From Pseudocolwellia sp. AS88 (GTDB taxonomy: Bacteria; Pseudomonadota; Gammaproteobacteria; Enterobacterales; Alteromonadaceae), in NCBI RefSeq assembly GCF_030551755.1, contig NZ_JAUPEC010000004.1, positions 124,001 to 188,000 on the forward strand: a stretch of DNA of 64,000 nt, read 5' to 3'. Made by a program: the position numbers and the translations under genes. Under the pieces are notes generated by a model. That model was not told the origin of the DNA, did no database searches, and saw only the letters and a program-made list of their open reading frames with translations. Positions 1-8,845 of the stretch are shown piece after piece (position 1 is the stretch's first letter; each line of letters begins with the position of its first letter).

Positions 1-72
1 CATTTGAATTATGAAGATTGAAGTATAAAAATAAGAAACTAAGGTGAGATATTGAACTAAAGGAGGGAAAAC

Positions 73-113
73 AGAGTTTACTTTCAACTATGATTGTTTA
101 AAAAGTAAACTCT
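73..113 (-). terminator. possible lexA-distal hairpin
   Basis: A perfect 12-bp inverted repeat (73-84 with 102-113) encloses a 17-nt loop. Read on the minus strand it is followed by a short T-run. It lies about 200 nt beyond the lexA stop codon, with an inverted-repeat element between, so it may terminate lexA transcription or simply be a stable hairpin. The stem is AT-rich, which keeps confidence low. Confidence 0.3.
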
Positions 114-132
114 AAGTAACTAAGTCTATATA

Positions 133-301
133 GTTATACCAATTTGATTAATGAAGTGATCTACTTTTTCATGAGGAAAAATGGATAATTACAAGGCATA
201 AAATTTAGTAAGTAGTTATTCTACTTATAAATTTTATAACGCCGTCATTATTAATTTTAACCGTTAAAAATGAGCAGTTAATTAATCAACTTGGTATTAA
301 C
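133..301. repeat. MITE-like inverted-repeat element
   Basis: The ends are imperfect terminal inverted repeats: 136-152 reads ATACCAATTTGATTAAT and the reverse complement of 281-297 differs from it at one base. A second nested inverted repeat of about 16 bp (around 202-239, one bulged base) sits inside. The element is about 165 bp, has no coding capacity and lies just beyond the lexA stop codon. This is the structure of a non-autonomous miniature element or of an extended palindromic intergenic repeat. Only one full copy is visible in this window, so mobility cannot be shown here. Confidence 0.55.
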
Positions 302-313
302 AATAAATTAGTA

Positions 314-928
314 TTACATCCAGTCTGCTGCGCGAATAACACCTACAGCAATACCTTCAACATTAAAGTGTTGGGTAGCAAGATCGACAACAATAGGAGA
401 GAAATCTTCATTCTCAGCGTGTAAATAAACAACATTACCTTCGCGTTTAAAACGCTTTACCGTAACATCATCTTCAACTCTAGCAACAATTACTTGGCCA
501 TTTTTAACATCAGTCGTTTGGTGTACTGCAAGTAAATCACCATCAAGAATACCAATATCTTTCATACTTTCACCATCAACACGAAGTAAATAGTCTGCGC
601 TTGGTTTGAAAAGAGTTCCATCTATTTTGTAATGCTCTTCAACATGCTCTAACGCAAGAATAGGTTCACCCGCAGCAACTTTACCAATAAGTGGCAAACC
701 ATCTTGCTCAACAAACTCATCAGCTAAACGAATACCACGAGAGGTGCCTGGTAACATGTTGATATAGCCTTTTTTAGCTAATGCTTTTAAGTGTTCTTCA
801 GCAGCATTTGCAGACTTGAATCCAAAAAAATCGGCTATTTCTGCACGTGTTGGCGGCATACCCGTTTCAGATATTTTTTCTTTAATTAAATCGAAAATTT
901 GTGATTGTCTAGGAGTTAGTGGGCGCAT
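314..928 (-). CDS. lexA: SOS repressor LexA
   Basis: LexA represses the SOS DNA-damage regulon and is inactivated by RecA-stimulated self-cleavage. The protein has 204 residues if started at MRPLTPRQ. An in-frame ATG 11 codons upstream exists, but the one at 928 has a well-placed AAGGA and matches the family N-terminus. Residues 1-70 form the winged-helix DNA-binding domain. The A86-G87 bond is the self-cleavage site, and the S24 peptidase dyad is S121 (in GESM) with K158, the same order and near-identical numbering as in E. coli LexA. Two SOS boxes lie just upstream, so it is autoregulated. It is a single-gene unit with no dinF-like partner next to it. Confidence 0.97.
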   Translation of the reverse strand: MRPLTPRQSQIFDLIKEKISETGMPPTRAEIADFFGFKSANAAEEHLKALAKKGYINMLPGTSRGIRLADEFVEQDGLPLIGKVAAGEPILALEHVEEHYKIDGTLFKPSADYLLRVDGESMKDIGILDGDLLAVHQTTDVKNGQVIVARVEDDVTVKRFKREGNVVYLHAENEDFSPIVVDLATQHFNVEGIAVGVIRAADWM

Positions 929-948
929 TATATTCCTTAGGTTATAAC

Positions 949-964
949 CTGTATTTTTCAACAG
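949..964 (-). promoter_or_regulatory. LexA (SOS) box, proximal
   Basis: CTGTATTTTTCAACAG fits the gammaproteobacterial LexA consensus CTGT-N8-ACAG. It begins 21 nt upstream of the lexA start codon, so bound LexA would block its own transcription. Confidence 0.8.
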
Positions 965-970
965 TAATAA

Positions 971-986
971 CTGTCAGTATATACAG
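971..986 (-). promoter_or_regulatory. LexA (SOS) box, distal
   Basis: CTGTCAGTATATACAG is a second CTGT-N8-ACAG site. It lies 22 bp centre-to-centre from the proximal box, close to the tandem arrangement of the E. coli lexA promoter. The near two-turn spacing puts both dimers on the same face of the helix. Confidence 0.85.
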
Positions 987-1104
987 CCTGTAAATAAACG
1001 CAAGCCTGATGTATTTACTCATTTTTTTCTATGAACAAATATATGAATTTAGAAATAATGAAGTGATAAATGATGACTATGTAACCTGAACCTAACATAA
1101 AAAA

Positions 1105-1133
1105 GCCAGTACACTTATTATAAGTGTACTGGC
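1105..1133 (-). terminator. rho-independent terminator of the DUF1838 gene
   Basis: A perfect 13-bp stem (1105-1117 with 1121-1133) closes a 3-nt loop. On the minus strand it is followed directly by a T-run. It lies 44 nt beyond the stop codon of the DUF1838-family gene. Confidence 0.85.
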
Positions 1134-1176
1134 CATTTAAATAATTTTTATAACTTTCGTTATTTAAAAACGGTTA

Positions 1177-2199
1177 CTAACCTTTTTTCACTGGAGCAGG
1201 TGTTTGCTCATTAGCATAATGCTCAAGGCTAGACCAACTTGGATCTTTCCATTCAGTTGGTGCTTCAAAATATTCTGGATGATGCTTTTTAGCGTAAGCA
1301 CGTATTTTAGGTGATAATACTTCATCAGTATCATAACAACCCATCACACAGTCATAAGAAATATGACCTGGCGCTTGCCCCATTAACATCCACGGTAACC
1401 ATGGTGTTATGCGAGTCCAGTTACCTGAGAACTCTAAACTTGTAACATTAGGGTTAGCTAAATCATCTTTATCAATTACGTAGTTAAACATTTCTGATAC
1501 TTGATTCATTTTACCAGCAGATTCGCGTGGCCATTTTTCAGGTTGTAATGCTGATGGATAAAACAAATTAATGTTGTTCTGCATTAATATGCTACCACTT
1601 CCAGTATCAATCCACTTTTTAATAAATGGAATTTTTGGTGGCTTTTTCTCACCATTTAACCCGCCGTATGAAGGTGGTTGTGGGAAGAAAGGTGATATTA
1701 CATGATTAAACGGGTCGTTAGCTATATGTACAACTTTTACTGTTTCATCAAGAAATGGATTATGATATTCCTCAAGAACTTCACCTGTTTTAAGATCAGT
1801 ATAATAGCCTACTTCTCGTAAAAGTTTTTGGTAAGTACCGTCACCATTATCTTTTAATCTAGCGTAAGAAAAACCTTCAAAACCTAAAATGTCTTGTATT
1901 TTTTGACCAGGGATAACAGCTTTTACTGTACCTTTGTACCAACCAAACTTCTGTTTACCGAAATCTAAATCACCCATTAAGCGAGCAAATGCATCACGGT
2001 TCCATTCATTATCATCGTACTTCAATGTTGAGTAATCAACACCAAGTGCTTTCATATCTTTTGGTTTACCTGAAGACGCCATCGCAGTACCAATACTTGC
2101 GCCGGCTACAGTACCACCAATGGCGACACTAGCGGTTTTTATAAAATTTCGTCGTGAATTAGGCACAGTTGAATCGACCTCATTGGATTTCTTTTGCAT
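1177..2199 (-). CDS. Tat-exported DUF1838-family protein
   Basis: The 340-residue product starts with a twin-arginine export signal (SRRNFIKTASVAIGG, then a small-residue stretch up to about residue 43). The mature part resembles the DUF1838 family, judged from NRDAFARLMGDLDFG, the GYYTDLKTGEVLEEY segment and the HIANDP segment. The biochemical function of DUF1838 proteins is not established. Tat export suggests it folds in the cytoplasm before transport, possibly with a cofactor. It is followed by a strong terminator and preceded, 131 bp upstream, by a co-oriented Tat-exported M24 peptidase. It probably belongs to the same uptake and catabolic island as the divergent TonB receptor and hydrolases. 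Confidence 0.7.
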   Translation of the reverse strand: MQKKSNEVDSTVPNSRRNFIKTASVAIGGTVAGASIGTAMASSGKPKDMKALGVDYSTLKYDDNEWNRDAFARLMGDLDFGKQKFGWYKGTVKAVIPGQKIQDILGFEGFSYARLKDNGDGTYQKLLREVGYYTDLKTGEVLEEYHNPFLDETVKVVHIANDPFNHVISPFFPQPPSYGGLNGEKKPPKIPFIKKWIDTGSGSILMQNNINLFYPSALQPEKWPRESAGKMNQVSEMFNYVIDKDDLANPNVTSLEFSGNWTRITPWLPWMLMGQAPGHISYDCVMGCYDTDEVLSPKIRAYAKKHHPEYFEAPTEWKDPSWSSLEHYANEQTPAPVKKG

Positions 2200-2330
2200 T
2201 ATTTCTCTCCAGTTATCGTTAAGTGAGGCGATCTTGTCTATCTTTTCCTGACCACCGAATTGTTATAATAGTATATCTTTATCGTTAATTACAAATGTAT
2301 TTTCAGGTTAATTAAATAATAAATGTAAAA

Positions 2331-3716
2331 TTATATTATCACCAAAGGATCATCTATTGTTGCTAAGGGCTCAACCCCATCTTTAGTAATTCGTACTAAG
2401 TCTTCTAAATGACAATTACCCCAACCAAGCTCTAAACAAGGGAAATCAACAGTTAATGTCATATTTTCTTCTAGCACTAGATCATCTTTAACCAGAAAAG
2501 GAACATTATCTCTATAAGGTTCATCAGTGTGTTGTAAACCTACAGAATGAGGAATAACACCTATTGGAGGAACAGTTACGCTCTTACTTGCCATGGCATG
2601 TCGAGCGACTTTTTCTATCTCGCTATAACGTACACCTGGACGCATAATTTGCAATGCAGCTTGCCAACCAACTTGTAAGAGTGCTGTTCGTTCTCGTACT
2701 TTTTTACTTGGCTCTCCAAGTACTATAGTCCGCGCAAAGTCACCATGGTAATAATTACTTTGGCTAACAGCATCAATCAAAAATGGCACACCTTCTTCAA
2801 GCTCTCCATTTGGAAACCCACCAACAGAGCCTCCCACCAACCAAGTCACCATAGCTCCTTGTTTGGCAGCTTCTACCCTAAAAATATGATCCATTTCATG
2901 ATTATTAACACCTTTATCCAGCTTTGAAAGCATATTCATGGCAGCTTTTTGATTCATTTTTGCTATATTGGCCATATGCCCTAATTCGACGTTTGATTTA
3001 ACTACTCGAATTTTTCTGAAAATGTTGTCACCTTCTATACATGTTGTTTTATCATGACCAGCTCGAGCTAATGTTAGCTGTATACTTATATCATCAACGG
3101 CCACTTTGCTTTTGTCTAAACCAGCCTCCTTCAATGCTTTTACCAACGCATGCTCTGGAGTAGGTGAAAACTCGCCTTTAAACTTCTCGTCCATCGCTAC
3201 CCACTCTTTTTCTCTAGAAGAGAAACCTGACGGATTTTGTGCCCAAATTGTTGAAAATCCAGAATAAGCCTCAGGAGCCTTGGCGCTTTGAGTTTTACCT
3301 TCAAAATCTTGCCAATTAGCTGGTAGTGAATAAGGAATAATCATTGGATATTCTTTGGCTGCATTAGCAATTGTCCAAAGGTCACCGCTACCAACAACTA
3401 AAATAGTAGGTTTTGATTTATCACGAGGAAACACAGCAAAGCTTGCATCACGGCGCTGCATTTTGTCATAAAAACTCACATGGTTAGTTAAGTAGAATAC
3501 ATTAATAGGGTTAACTGCGACTAAACCGTCTAAATTATTTTCCTCAAGTATCTTGTGAATATGAGGTAAATTAATAAGGGAGCGTCCATCTGTATCTATA
3601 CTTGTTTCAGGCATGCCCCAGTTTGCAGAGGCTGAATTCGAGGTTACACCGCCAATAGCAGCTCCACCTAAAACTAAAGTACCTTTTAATAAATCTCTTC
3701 TACTAAGCATATTCAC
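2331..3716 (-). CDS. Tat-exported M24 family metallopeptidase (Xaa-Pro aminopeptidase-like)
   Basis: The 461-residue protein has an N-terminal twin-arginine-type signal (SRRDLLKGTLVLGG), a creatinase-like N-domain up to about residue 235, and a C-terminal pita-bread catalytic domain. The five expected metal ligands can be placed: D315 (LIDA), D326 (GDFART), H390 (PHSVGLQH), a Glu in the LEENMTLTVDFP segment and a Glu in HLEDLV. It should therefore be an active dinuclear-metal hydrolase of Xaa-Pro peptides or related amides in the periplasm. The start at 3716 has an upstream AGGAG. It is divergent from the TonB receptor gene and co-oriented with the DUF1838 gene. Substrate is unknown. Confidence 0.8.
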   Translation of the reverse strand: MNMLSRRDLLKGTLVLGGAAIGGVTSNSASANWGMPETSIDTDGRSLINLPHIHKILEENNLDGLVAVNPINVFYLTNHVSFYDKMQRRDASFAVFPRDKSKPTILVVGSGDLWTIANAAKEYPMIIPYSLPANWQDFEGKTQSAKAPEAYSGFSTIWAQNPSGFSSREKEWVAMDEKFKGEFSPTPEHALVKALKEAGLDKSKVAVDDISIQLTLARAGHDKTTCIEGDNIFRKIRVVKSNVELGHMANIAKMNQKAAMNMLSKLDKGVNNHEMDHIFRVEAAKQGAMVTWLVGGSVGGFPNGELEEGVPFLIDAVSQSNYYHGDFARTIVLGEPSKKVRERTALLQVGWQAALQIMRPGVRYSEIEKVARHAMASKSVTVPPIGVIPHSVGLQHTDEPYRDNVPFLVKDDLVLEENMTLTVDFPCLELGWGNCHLEDLVRITKDGVEPLATIDDPLVII

Positions 3717-4240
3717 TCCTTTTTATGCATGCTTCCACACACATTAAAAAATATCAGTCATCAAACTTTAAATAATCTACAAAAGAGCTTTATAAAGATT
3801 TATAAGATTTGTATAGAAAGATTATTCATAAAATAAATTATAAGTACATTTATGGCTTATAAAGGAATGTATAGCCTTGATCTTTGTCAACTTAACAACA
3901 AAACTCATGTTATGAATAGACGTTAATTTCAATATTTCTGTATGCTATTAAAGTATGTTTTTTATGTATATTTGAGCGTAATTAAAAATAATTTTATATG
4001 TAAAGAACACTAATTTTTGTATATAAAAACAATTAAACCAATGTTTTATAAGAAAAAAACAAAAACATAGGCACGTTTGTTTTTTAATCAGGTAATGCTT
4101 GAAAGTCATAATGATATATACTAGTATCATTATGAAGTTCAAAAACAATAACAATACCGAACGATTAAATGAATGCTCACAATACTTAAAACTAAGAGCA
4201 CTTTAATACGACAATTACAACACAGCAGCGGGAACATCAC
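3717..4240. other. 524-bp divergent intergenic region
   Basis: This very AT-rich region separates the M24 peptidase gene (minus) from the TonB receptor gene (plus) and must carry both promoters. The one clear element is the 30-bp dyad at 4106-4135. A minus-strand reading frame at 3948-4154 is compositionally low-complexity and is not accepted as a gene. Confidence 0.5.
4106..4135. promoter_or_regulatory. 30-bp perfect dyad, candidate operator
   Basis: Perfect 11-bp arms (TCATAATGATA at 4106-4116 and its reverse complement at 4125-4135) flank an 8-bp spacer. It lies about 105 bp upstream of the TonB receptor start. ATAATGATA resembles Fur half-sites, but the 8-bp spacer breaks the Fur 6-1-6 geometry, so a different dimeric repressor or activator is equally possible. 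Confidence 0.45.
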
Positions 4241-6598
4241 ATGAGCACTAACTTTAAAATTAAAGCTTTACCCTTAGCAGTAGCGACAATATTAAGTTCA
4301 CTACATAGTCTTCCTACAATGGCTCAAGAAGCTGAAACACCAGAAGCAGAAAAGAAAGAGTATATTGAAAGTATTACCGTTACAGCACGTAAAGTAGCAG
4401 AGAGAATAGTTGATATTCCTTTATCTGTGAGTGCATTCTCAGCAAAAGATATGCGCCAAAAAAGTATTGAAGAGTTAGACGATATTGCACTATATACACC
4501 TGGTTTATCCTTTGAAGATTTTTCTAATGGTAGCTTTGGTTCTCCTGTTGTTCGTGGTGCATCACAATTTAGTGTTGACCAATTAGAGCAAAATGTTTCT
4601 ACGTTTATCGATGGTGTCTACATACCACGTCAATATGCATTAGACCTTGGTACATTAGATATGGAACGTGTAGAAGTTGTAAAAGGTCCGCAAAGTGCTT
4701 TATACGGTGCGAACGCATTTTTAGGTGCAATAAATTATGTAACACGTAAACCTGATCTATCTTTTATGTACGGTGATGTTGAAGTCACCATTGGTGACGG
4801 CGGACGCCAAGATCTTTCTGGTGAAATTAGTGTACCTCTTATTGAAGACGTATTAGCAGTTAAAGTTACCGGCTCAATCAGTGAATATGATGGTGATTGG
4901 GATAATTCACACCCAGGCGCTAATTTAGCAACAGACTTAGGTACTGATGAAGACCTAGGTGGTTGGGACAACGATTCGTATGGCATATCTTTTGTAGCGC
5001 AACCAACAGATTCTCTTAACTTAGAACTTGCTTACAATTCTTTTAACGCTGTAACTGAAAGTAAAGCACAGTCAAGATTATCGGCTTTTTCAGGCGATTT
5101 AAATTGTGGTGGTTCATCGTTTGGTTTCTCAAAAGTGCTTTGTGGTGAAATACCAGACACACCAAGAGAAGCTGGTTCGGAAACAGAAGTTGGATTCCAA
5201 ATAGACCCACGTTCATATACTAAATCGGAAAATGATATTCTTCGTATTGCAGGTACTTATGAATTAAGCGCAGAAATGAACCTTAAGTATCAGTTTGCCA
5301 ATATACAAGGTGAAGTATTTAGTGCTGGTAACTCAGATCGTAGCCCATTAGTAGGTACTGCTGACTTCTTTACAGGTCAAGTGAGTAACTTTTTCACTGT
5401 ACTGCCTGTTGGTGAATTTGATTATGACTCTCATGAACTTCGCTTAGAATATACGGCTGAAGATGGTCTGTATATGATGGTAGGCCTTTATACAAGTGAT
5501 GGTCGTGATCTAGATGATGGTGAAGCAGGCTTTGCTGCTCCACTTTGGTTTGAGTCTGCAGAACCAATAACTGAAGATGATTTAGGAGTAACAAATAACG
5601 CATTAACTGAAACGAAATCAAAAGCGATTTTTGGTCGAATTTCAATACCATTTATGGATGATAAGCTTGTTTTCGCTGCTGAAGGTCGTTATACCGACGA
5701 GGAGAAAACAGGTTCTGATGCAACGGGTGAGTTTGTTTACGAAGATTCATATTTTAAACCACGTGTTTCTCTTGATTACCACGTAAATGATGACAACTTA
5801 TTATACGTTTCTTACGCTCAAGGTTTAAAATCTGGTGGTATCAATAATGCAGTAGTTCAAGACGCAACTTTCGCATTTGTTCCTTTACCTGACGATGAAC
5901 GTTTTTACGGTCCTGATGAAAACACTAGTTATGAGATTGGCTCAAAAAATAGATTTCTAGATGGTCGACTTTCATTAAATGCCGCAATTTATTATATCGA
6001 TTGGAGTGATTTACAAGTAAGTGTTGCAGCAGAAGGCGCTACAGCAACGACTTCAACAATCACAGCTAACTTAGGTGCTGCTACTTCAAAAGGTATTGAG
6101 ATTGAATCTACCTATGCGATTACAGACAACTTAACATTAAACGCAGGTTTAGCATTAAATGATGCAACCTATGATGATGGAACAGTATCACAACGTCTTG
6201 TGAGAGCAGGTTTATGTGACGGTATAGTATGTGATGCTGAAGGAAATATCGGTGGCAATACATTACAAAGAAGTTCAGATACACAGTTCAATTTTGGTAT
6301 ACAGTACGATGGCCAAATCAATAATGACTTAAATTATTATGGTCGCGCTGATGTAGCTTATCAATCTGAGCAATACTTATCAGAAATTAACGCTGCAACT
6401 ATTCCATCAAGAACACTACTTAACCTACGTGCAGGAATAAGCTCAGAAGATTGGTCTGTAGAGTTGTGGGTTAAAAATGCGACAGATGAAGAATATGTAT
6501 CAAATGCATTCTATATCGCGAGTCCATTCTTCGTAGATTATGTTCCTGCTTGGGGTAATTTACGTCGTATTGGCCTTTCAGCTAAATATAGCTTCTAA
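4241..6598 (+). CDS. TonB-dependent outer-membrane receptor
   Basis: The 785-residue product has a Sec signal peptide (about residues 1-28, ending TMAQ), a TonB-box-like ESITVTARK, a plug domain (VRGASQFSVDQ, ERVEVVKGPQSALYGANAF) and a beta-barrel that ends in an aromatic residue (AKYSF), as outer-membrane insertion requires. It imports a ligand using TonB/ExbBD energy. It is most like the non-siderophore receptors that Alteromonadales and Sphingomonadales use for organic nutrients. Its position at the head of the hydrolase genes suggests it brings in their substrate. A terminator follows at 6631-6657, so the hydrolase genes may be read from their own promoter or by read-through. Confidence 0.85.
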   Translation: MSTNFKIKALPLAVATILSSLHSLPTMAQEAETPEAEKKEYIESITVTARKVAERIVDIPLSVSAFSAKDMRQKSIEELDDIALYTPGLSFEDFSNGSFGSPVVRGASQFSVDQLEQNVSTFIDGVYIPRQYALDLGTLDMERVEVVKGPQSALYGANAFLGAINYVTRKPDLSFMYGDVEVTIGDGGRQDLSGEISVPLIEDVLAVKVTGSISEYDGDWDNSHPGANLATDLGTDEDLGGWDNDSYGISFVAQPTDSLNLELAYNSFNAVTESKAQSRLSAFSGDLNCGGSSFGFSKVLCGEIPDTPREAGSETEVGFQIDPRSYTKSENDILRIAGTYELSAEMNLKYQFANIQGEVFSAGNSDRSPLVGTADFFTGQVSNFFTVLPVGEFDYDSHELRLEYTAEDGLYMMVGLYTSDGRDLDDGEAGFAAPLWFESAEPITEDDLGVTNNALTETKSKAIFGRISIPFMDDKLVFAAEGRYTDEEKTGSDATGEFVYEDSYFKPRVSLDYHVNDDNLLYVSYAQGLKSGGINNAVVQDATFAFVPLPDDERFYGPDENTSYEIGSKNRFLDGRLSLNAAIYYIDWSDLQVSVAAEGATATTSTITANLGAATSKGIEIESTYAITDNLTLNAGLALNDATYDDGTVSQRLVRAGLCDGIVCDAEGNIGGNTLQRSSDTQFNFGIQYDGQINNDLNYYGRADVAYQSEQYLSEINAATIPSRTLLNLRAGISSEDWSVELWVKNATDEEYVSNAFYIASPFFVDYVPAWGNLRRIGLSAKYSF

Positions 6599-6630
6599 TA
6601 AGCTAGCTAAAAATATAATACTGCAATGCT

Positions 6631-6657
6631 AAAAAGAGGGCTATTAGCCCTCTTTTT
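6631..6657 (+). terminator. rho-independent terminator after the TonB receptor gene
   Basis: AAAAAGAGGGCT pairs with AGCCCTCTTTTT over a 3-nt loop, with the T-run forming part of the stem. It lies 33 nt beyond the receptor stop codon and 44 nt before the next start codon. Confidence 0.85.
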
Positions 6658-6700
6658 AGTTAAAAATTAAATTTTGTTAATTGTAAAAAGGTAAAAGTAA

Positions 6701-8800
6701 ATGTTCAAAAAAGCGCTCAAATCTTTAGGGCTTGTTTTATTAACCGCTCTAATAGTTATCACCATTTTTGTTACCTTCAACTTTACCTACCTAAAACGTA
6801 TTGTCACGAGTAAAGATATTGAACAAGTGAGGGTTGTTGATTGGTACGAACCCACTGTTGAGATGGCATTTAATCAAAAAGCTGAAAAGCTTGATCATAT
6901 TCCAAACAACAATAATGCGATGAACGAACAATATGCAGAAGCAATTGACTATGCAGAAAAAATTAATAGTAGCGCATTTTTAGTATGGCAAGGTGGCGAG
7001 TTGATATTCGACAAATACTGGGCTCCATACAGTAAAGAGAATTACACACAAACCCACTCAATTCACAAATCACTGTTATCAATGTTGGTTGGTATAGCAG
7101 TTAAAGAAGGAAAAATTACTTCTCTTGACGATCCCGCTTCAAAATACATAAACGATTGGGTAGAGCAACCTTTAGGTCAAATTACAGTTAAAAATCTATT
7201 AACGATGACTTCAGGTTTAGGAGAAAAAAAGCCTCCTAACTTCTTCTTATTTAGTCAATTTATGCGTTTATTAAACGACCCTGATATTTCAGCCGTTGCT
7301 CGTTCATTACCGCAAAAAATAGCTCCAGGAACAGAATTCGAATATATAAACACCAATCCTCAATTATTAGTTGATGTACTAGAATCAGCTACAGGACAGG
7401 CATACGAAACTTATTTGCAAGACAAAATTTGGTCAAAAATGGCTGCTAATCCTGGCTATTTATGGATGGATAGAAAAAACGGTACACCTCATGGTTATTG
7501 TTGCCTTATAGCGCAACCTGAAGATTTATTACGTATTGGTCTGCTGGTATTAAATAAAGGAAAAATCAATGGTGAGCAAGTTGTTCCAAAGCAATGGATT
7601 GAAGAAGCAACGAGTCCATCTGCAAATAATCCAAATTATGGATATTTAATGTGGCGTGGCACACCTTATTCAGAGCGTCGAATCTATTCAGCATCAAGTC
7701 CTTTTAAAGCTTTGCATTCAGAACCTTACATTGCTGACGATGTACTTTTCTTTGACGGTTTTGGTGGCCAACGTGTTTATATTATTCCTTCACGAGATCT
7801 CATTATTGTTAGAGTTGGTGAAACTCGCATGGACTTTGATGATGCCATTTTACCTAATAGAGTAATCAGTGCTTTAGATGCAGAGAAACGTGTAGAAAAT
7901 CACACTGCTACTCTTGAATATAGTGTAGGAGTTAGTAATACAACCATTAGTGCAGACCATAACAAGGCTATTAATTTACAAATAACTTACCCTACAAATG
8001 TTTCTGGTGAATTTCCACTTATCGTATTCTCACATGGTAGTTTTTTAGCTGCAGATACATACCACAACTTAATCGATACTTGGGTTAAGCAAGGTTATGT
8101 TGTAGCTGCACCTACCCATCTTGATTCTGGTGGTGTTGAAGCAGGAACAAAAGCACGAGAAGAGCATGGAAGTGATTGGTTAACTGCATCACGTGTGCTT
8201 GATATGAAAGTTACAGCAGATCAGGTAAACACAATACTTTCAAACATTGACGATTTTAATGGTCAAGTTTTAAATAACCAATATATAGCAGCGGGACATT
8301 CTTACGGCGCCTTAGCTGCACAAATTCTTGGAGGTGCAAGTCTTCAAGTTCAAGGTGATTCAACTCGAGCTATCCCTGAAAATTTAAAAGATGATAGAGC
8401 GACAGCAATTATAGCGGTATCTCCTCCCGGTACTATGGGAGAAAGACTGAAAGCAGAAGCTTGGTCAACGTTAGATACACCTCAACTTGTTATCACAGGC
8501 ACTAAAGATGTACTTCCTCCATTTTGGCCTGATTACAAGATGCATCAAATATCTTATGAAAGTGCAAAACCAGGCAATAACTACCTACTGGTGTTAGATG
8601 GTGTTGATCACTATTACGGCAATCTAATCGGTAGACTAAATAAATCAGAAGCTCCACAACAGCAAGCCTTAGATGATGCTGCTGATATATCTTTACGCTT
8701 TATTCAAGCTCATTTAAATAACAAAAATTTGGTTCCAACTTCTTTCGCTAGTATGCCACTTGATGGTTACTCAACAATTGTAAGCTTTGAACATAGATAA
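6701..8800 (+). CDS. dual serine hydrolase: beta-lactamase-like domain fused to alpha/beta-hydrolase
   Basis: This 699-residue protein has an N-terminal membrane anchor or uncleaved signal (residues 9-30). Residues about 85-400 are a serine beta-lactamase/esterase (class C, NylB-like) domain with S120-I-H-K123 as the SxxK motif and Y215-I-N217 as the YxN motif. Residues about 420-690 form a second hydrolase domain of the chlorophyllase/dienelactone-hydrolase type, with nucleophile S534 in GHSYG and likely partners D603 and H637. Both active sites look complete. The two domains could act in sequence on one ester or amide substrate. A cytochrome-bearing membrane protein and a second SxxK hydrolase follow on the same strand. 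Family members are usually one domain or the other, so the fusion is notable. Confidence 0.8.
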   Translation: MFKKALKSLGLVLLTALIVITIFVTFNFTYLKRIVTSKDIEQVRVVDWYEPTVEMAFNQKAEKLDHIPNNNNAMNEQYAEAIDYAEKINSSAFLVWQGGELIFDKYWAPYSKENYTQTHSIHKSLLSMLVGIAVKEGKITSLDDPASKYINDWVEQPLGQITVKNLLTMTSGLGEKKPPNFFLFSQFMRLLNDPDISAVARSLPQKIAPGTEFEYINTNPQLLVDVLESATGQAYETYLQDKIWSKMAANPGYLWMDRKNGTPHGYCCLIAQPEDLLRIGLLVLNKGKINGEQVVPKQWIEEATSPSANNPNYGYLMWRGTPYSERRIYSASSPFKALHSEPYIADDVLFFDGFGGQRVYIIPSRDLIIVRVGETRMDFDDAILPNRVISALDAEKRVENHTATLEYSVGVSNTTISADHNKAINLQITYPTNVSGEFPLIVFSHGSFLAADTYHNLIDTWVKQGYVVAAPTHLDSGGVEAGTKAREEHGSDWLTASRVLDMKVTADQVNTILSNIDDFNGQVLNNQYIAAGHSYGALAAQILGGASLQVQGDSTRAIPENLKDDRATAIIAVSPPGTMGERLKAEAWSTLDTPQLVITGTKDVLPPFWPDYKMHQISYESAKPGNNYLLVLDGVDHYYGNLIGRLNKSEAPQQQALDDAADISLRFIQAHLNNKNLVPTSFASMPLDGYSTIVSFEHR

Positions 8801-8845
8801 CCCAAATACATAATAATTATCAATCATAGAAGTAGGATAGTAGAT

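Larger units (their letters stand above)
1..313. other. gene-less left edge
   Basis: No convincing coding region is seen on either strand. The stretch holds the AT-rich hairpin at 73-113 and the inverted-repeat element at 133-301. An AAAGGAGGG string at 60-67 looks like a ribosome-binding site but no usable reading frame follows it. Confidence 0.5.

Noticed and set aside
3948-4154. 68-codon minus-strand frame upstream of the TonB receptor
   Set aside because: Low-complexity Phe/Ile/Tyr/Lys composition typical of AT-rich non-coding DNA; it also covers the dyad and promoter region.
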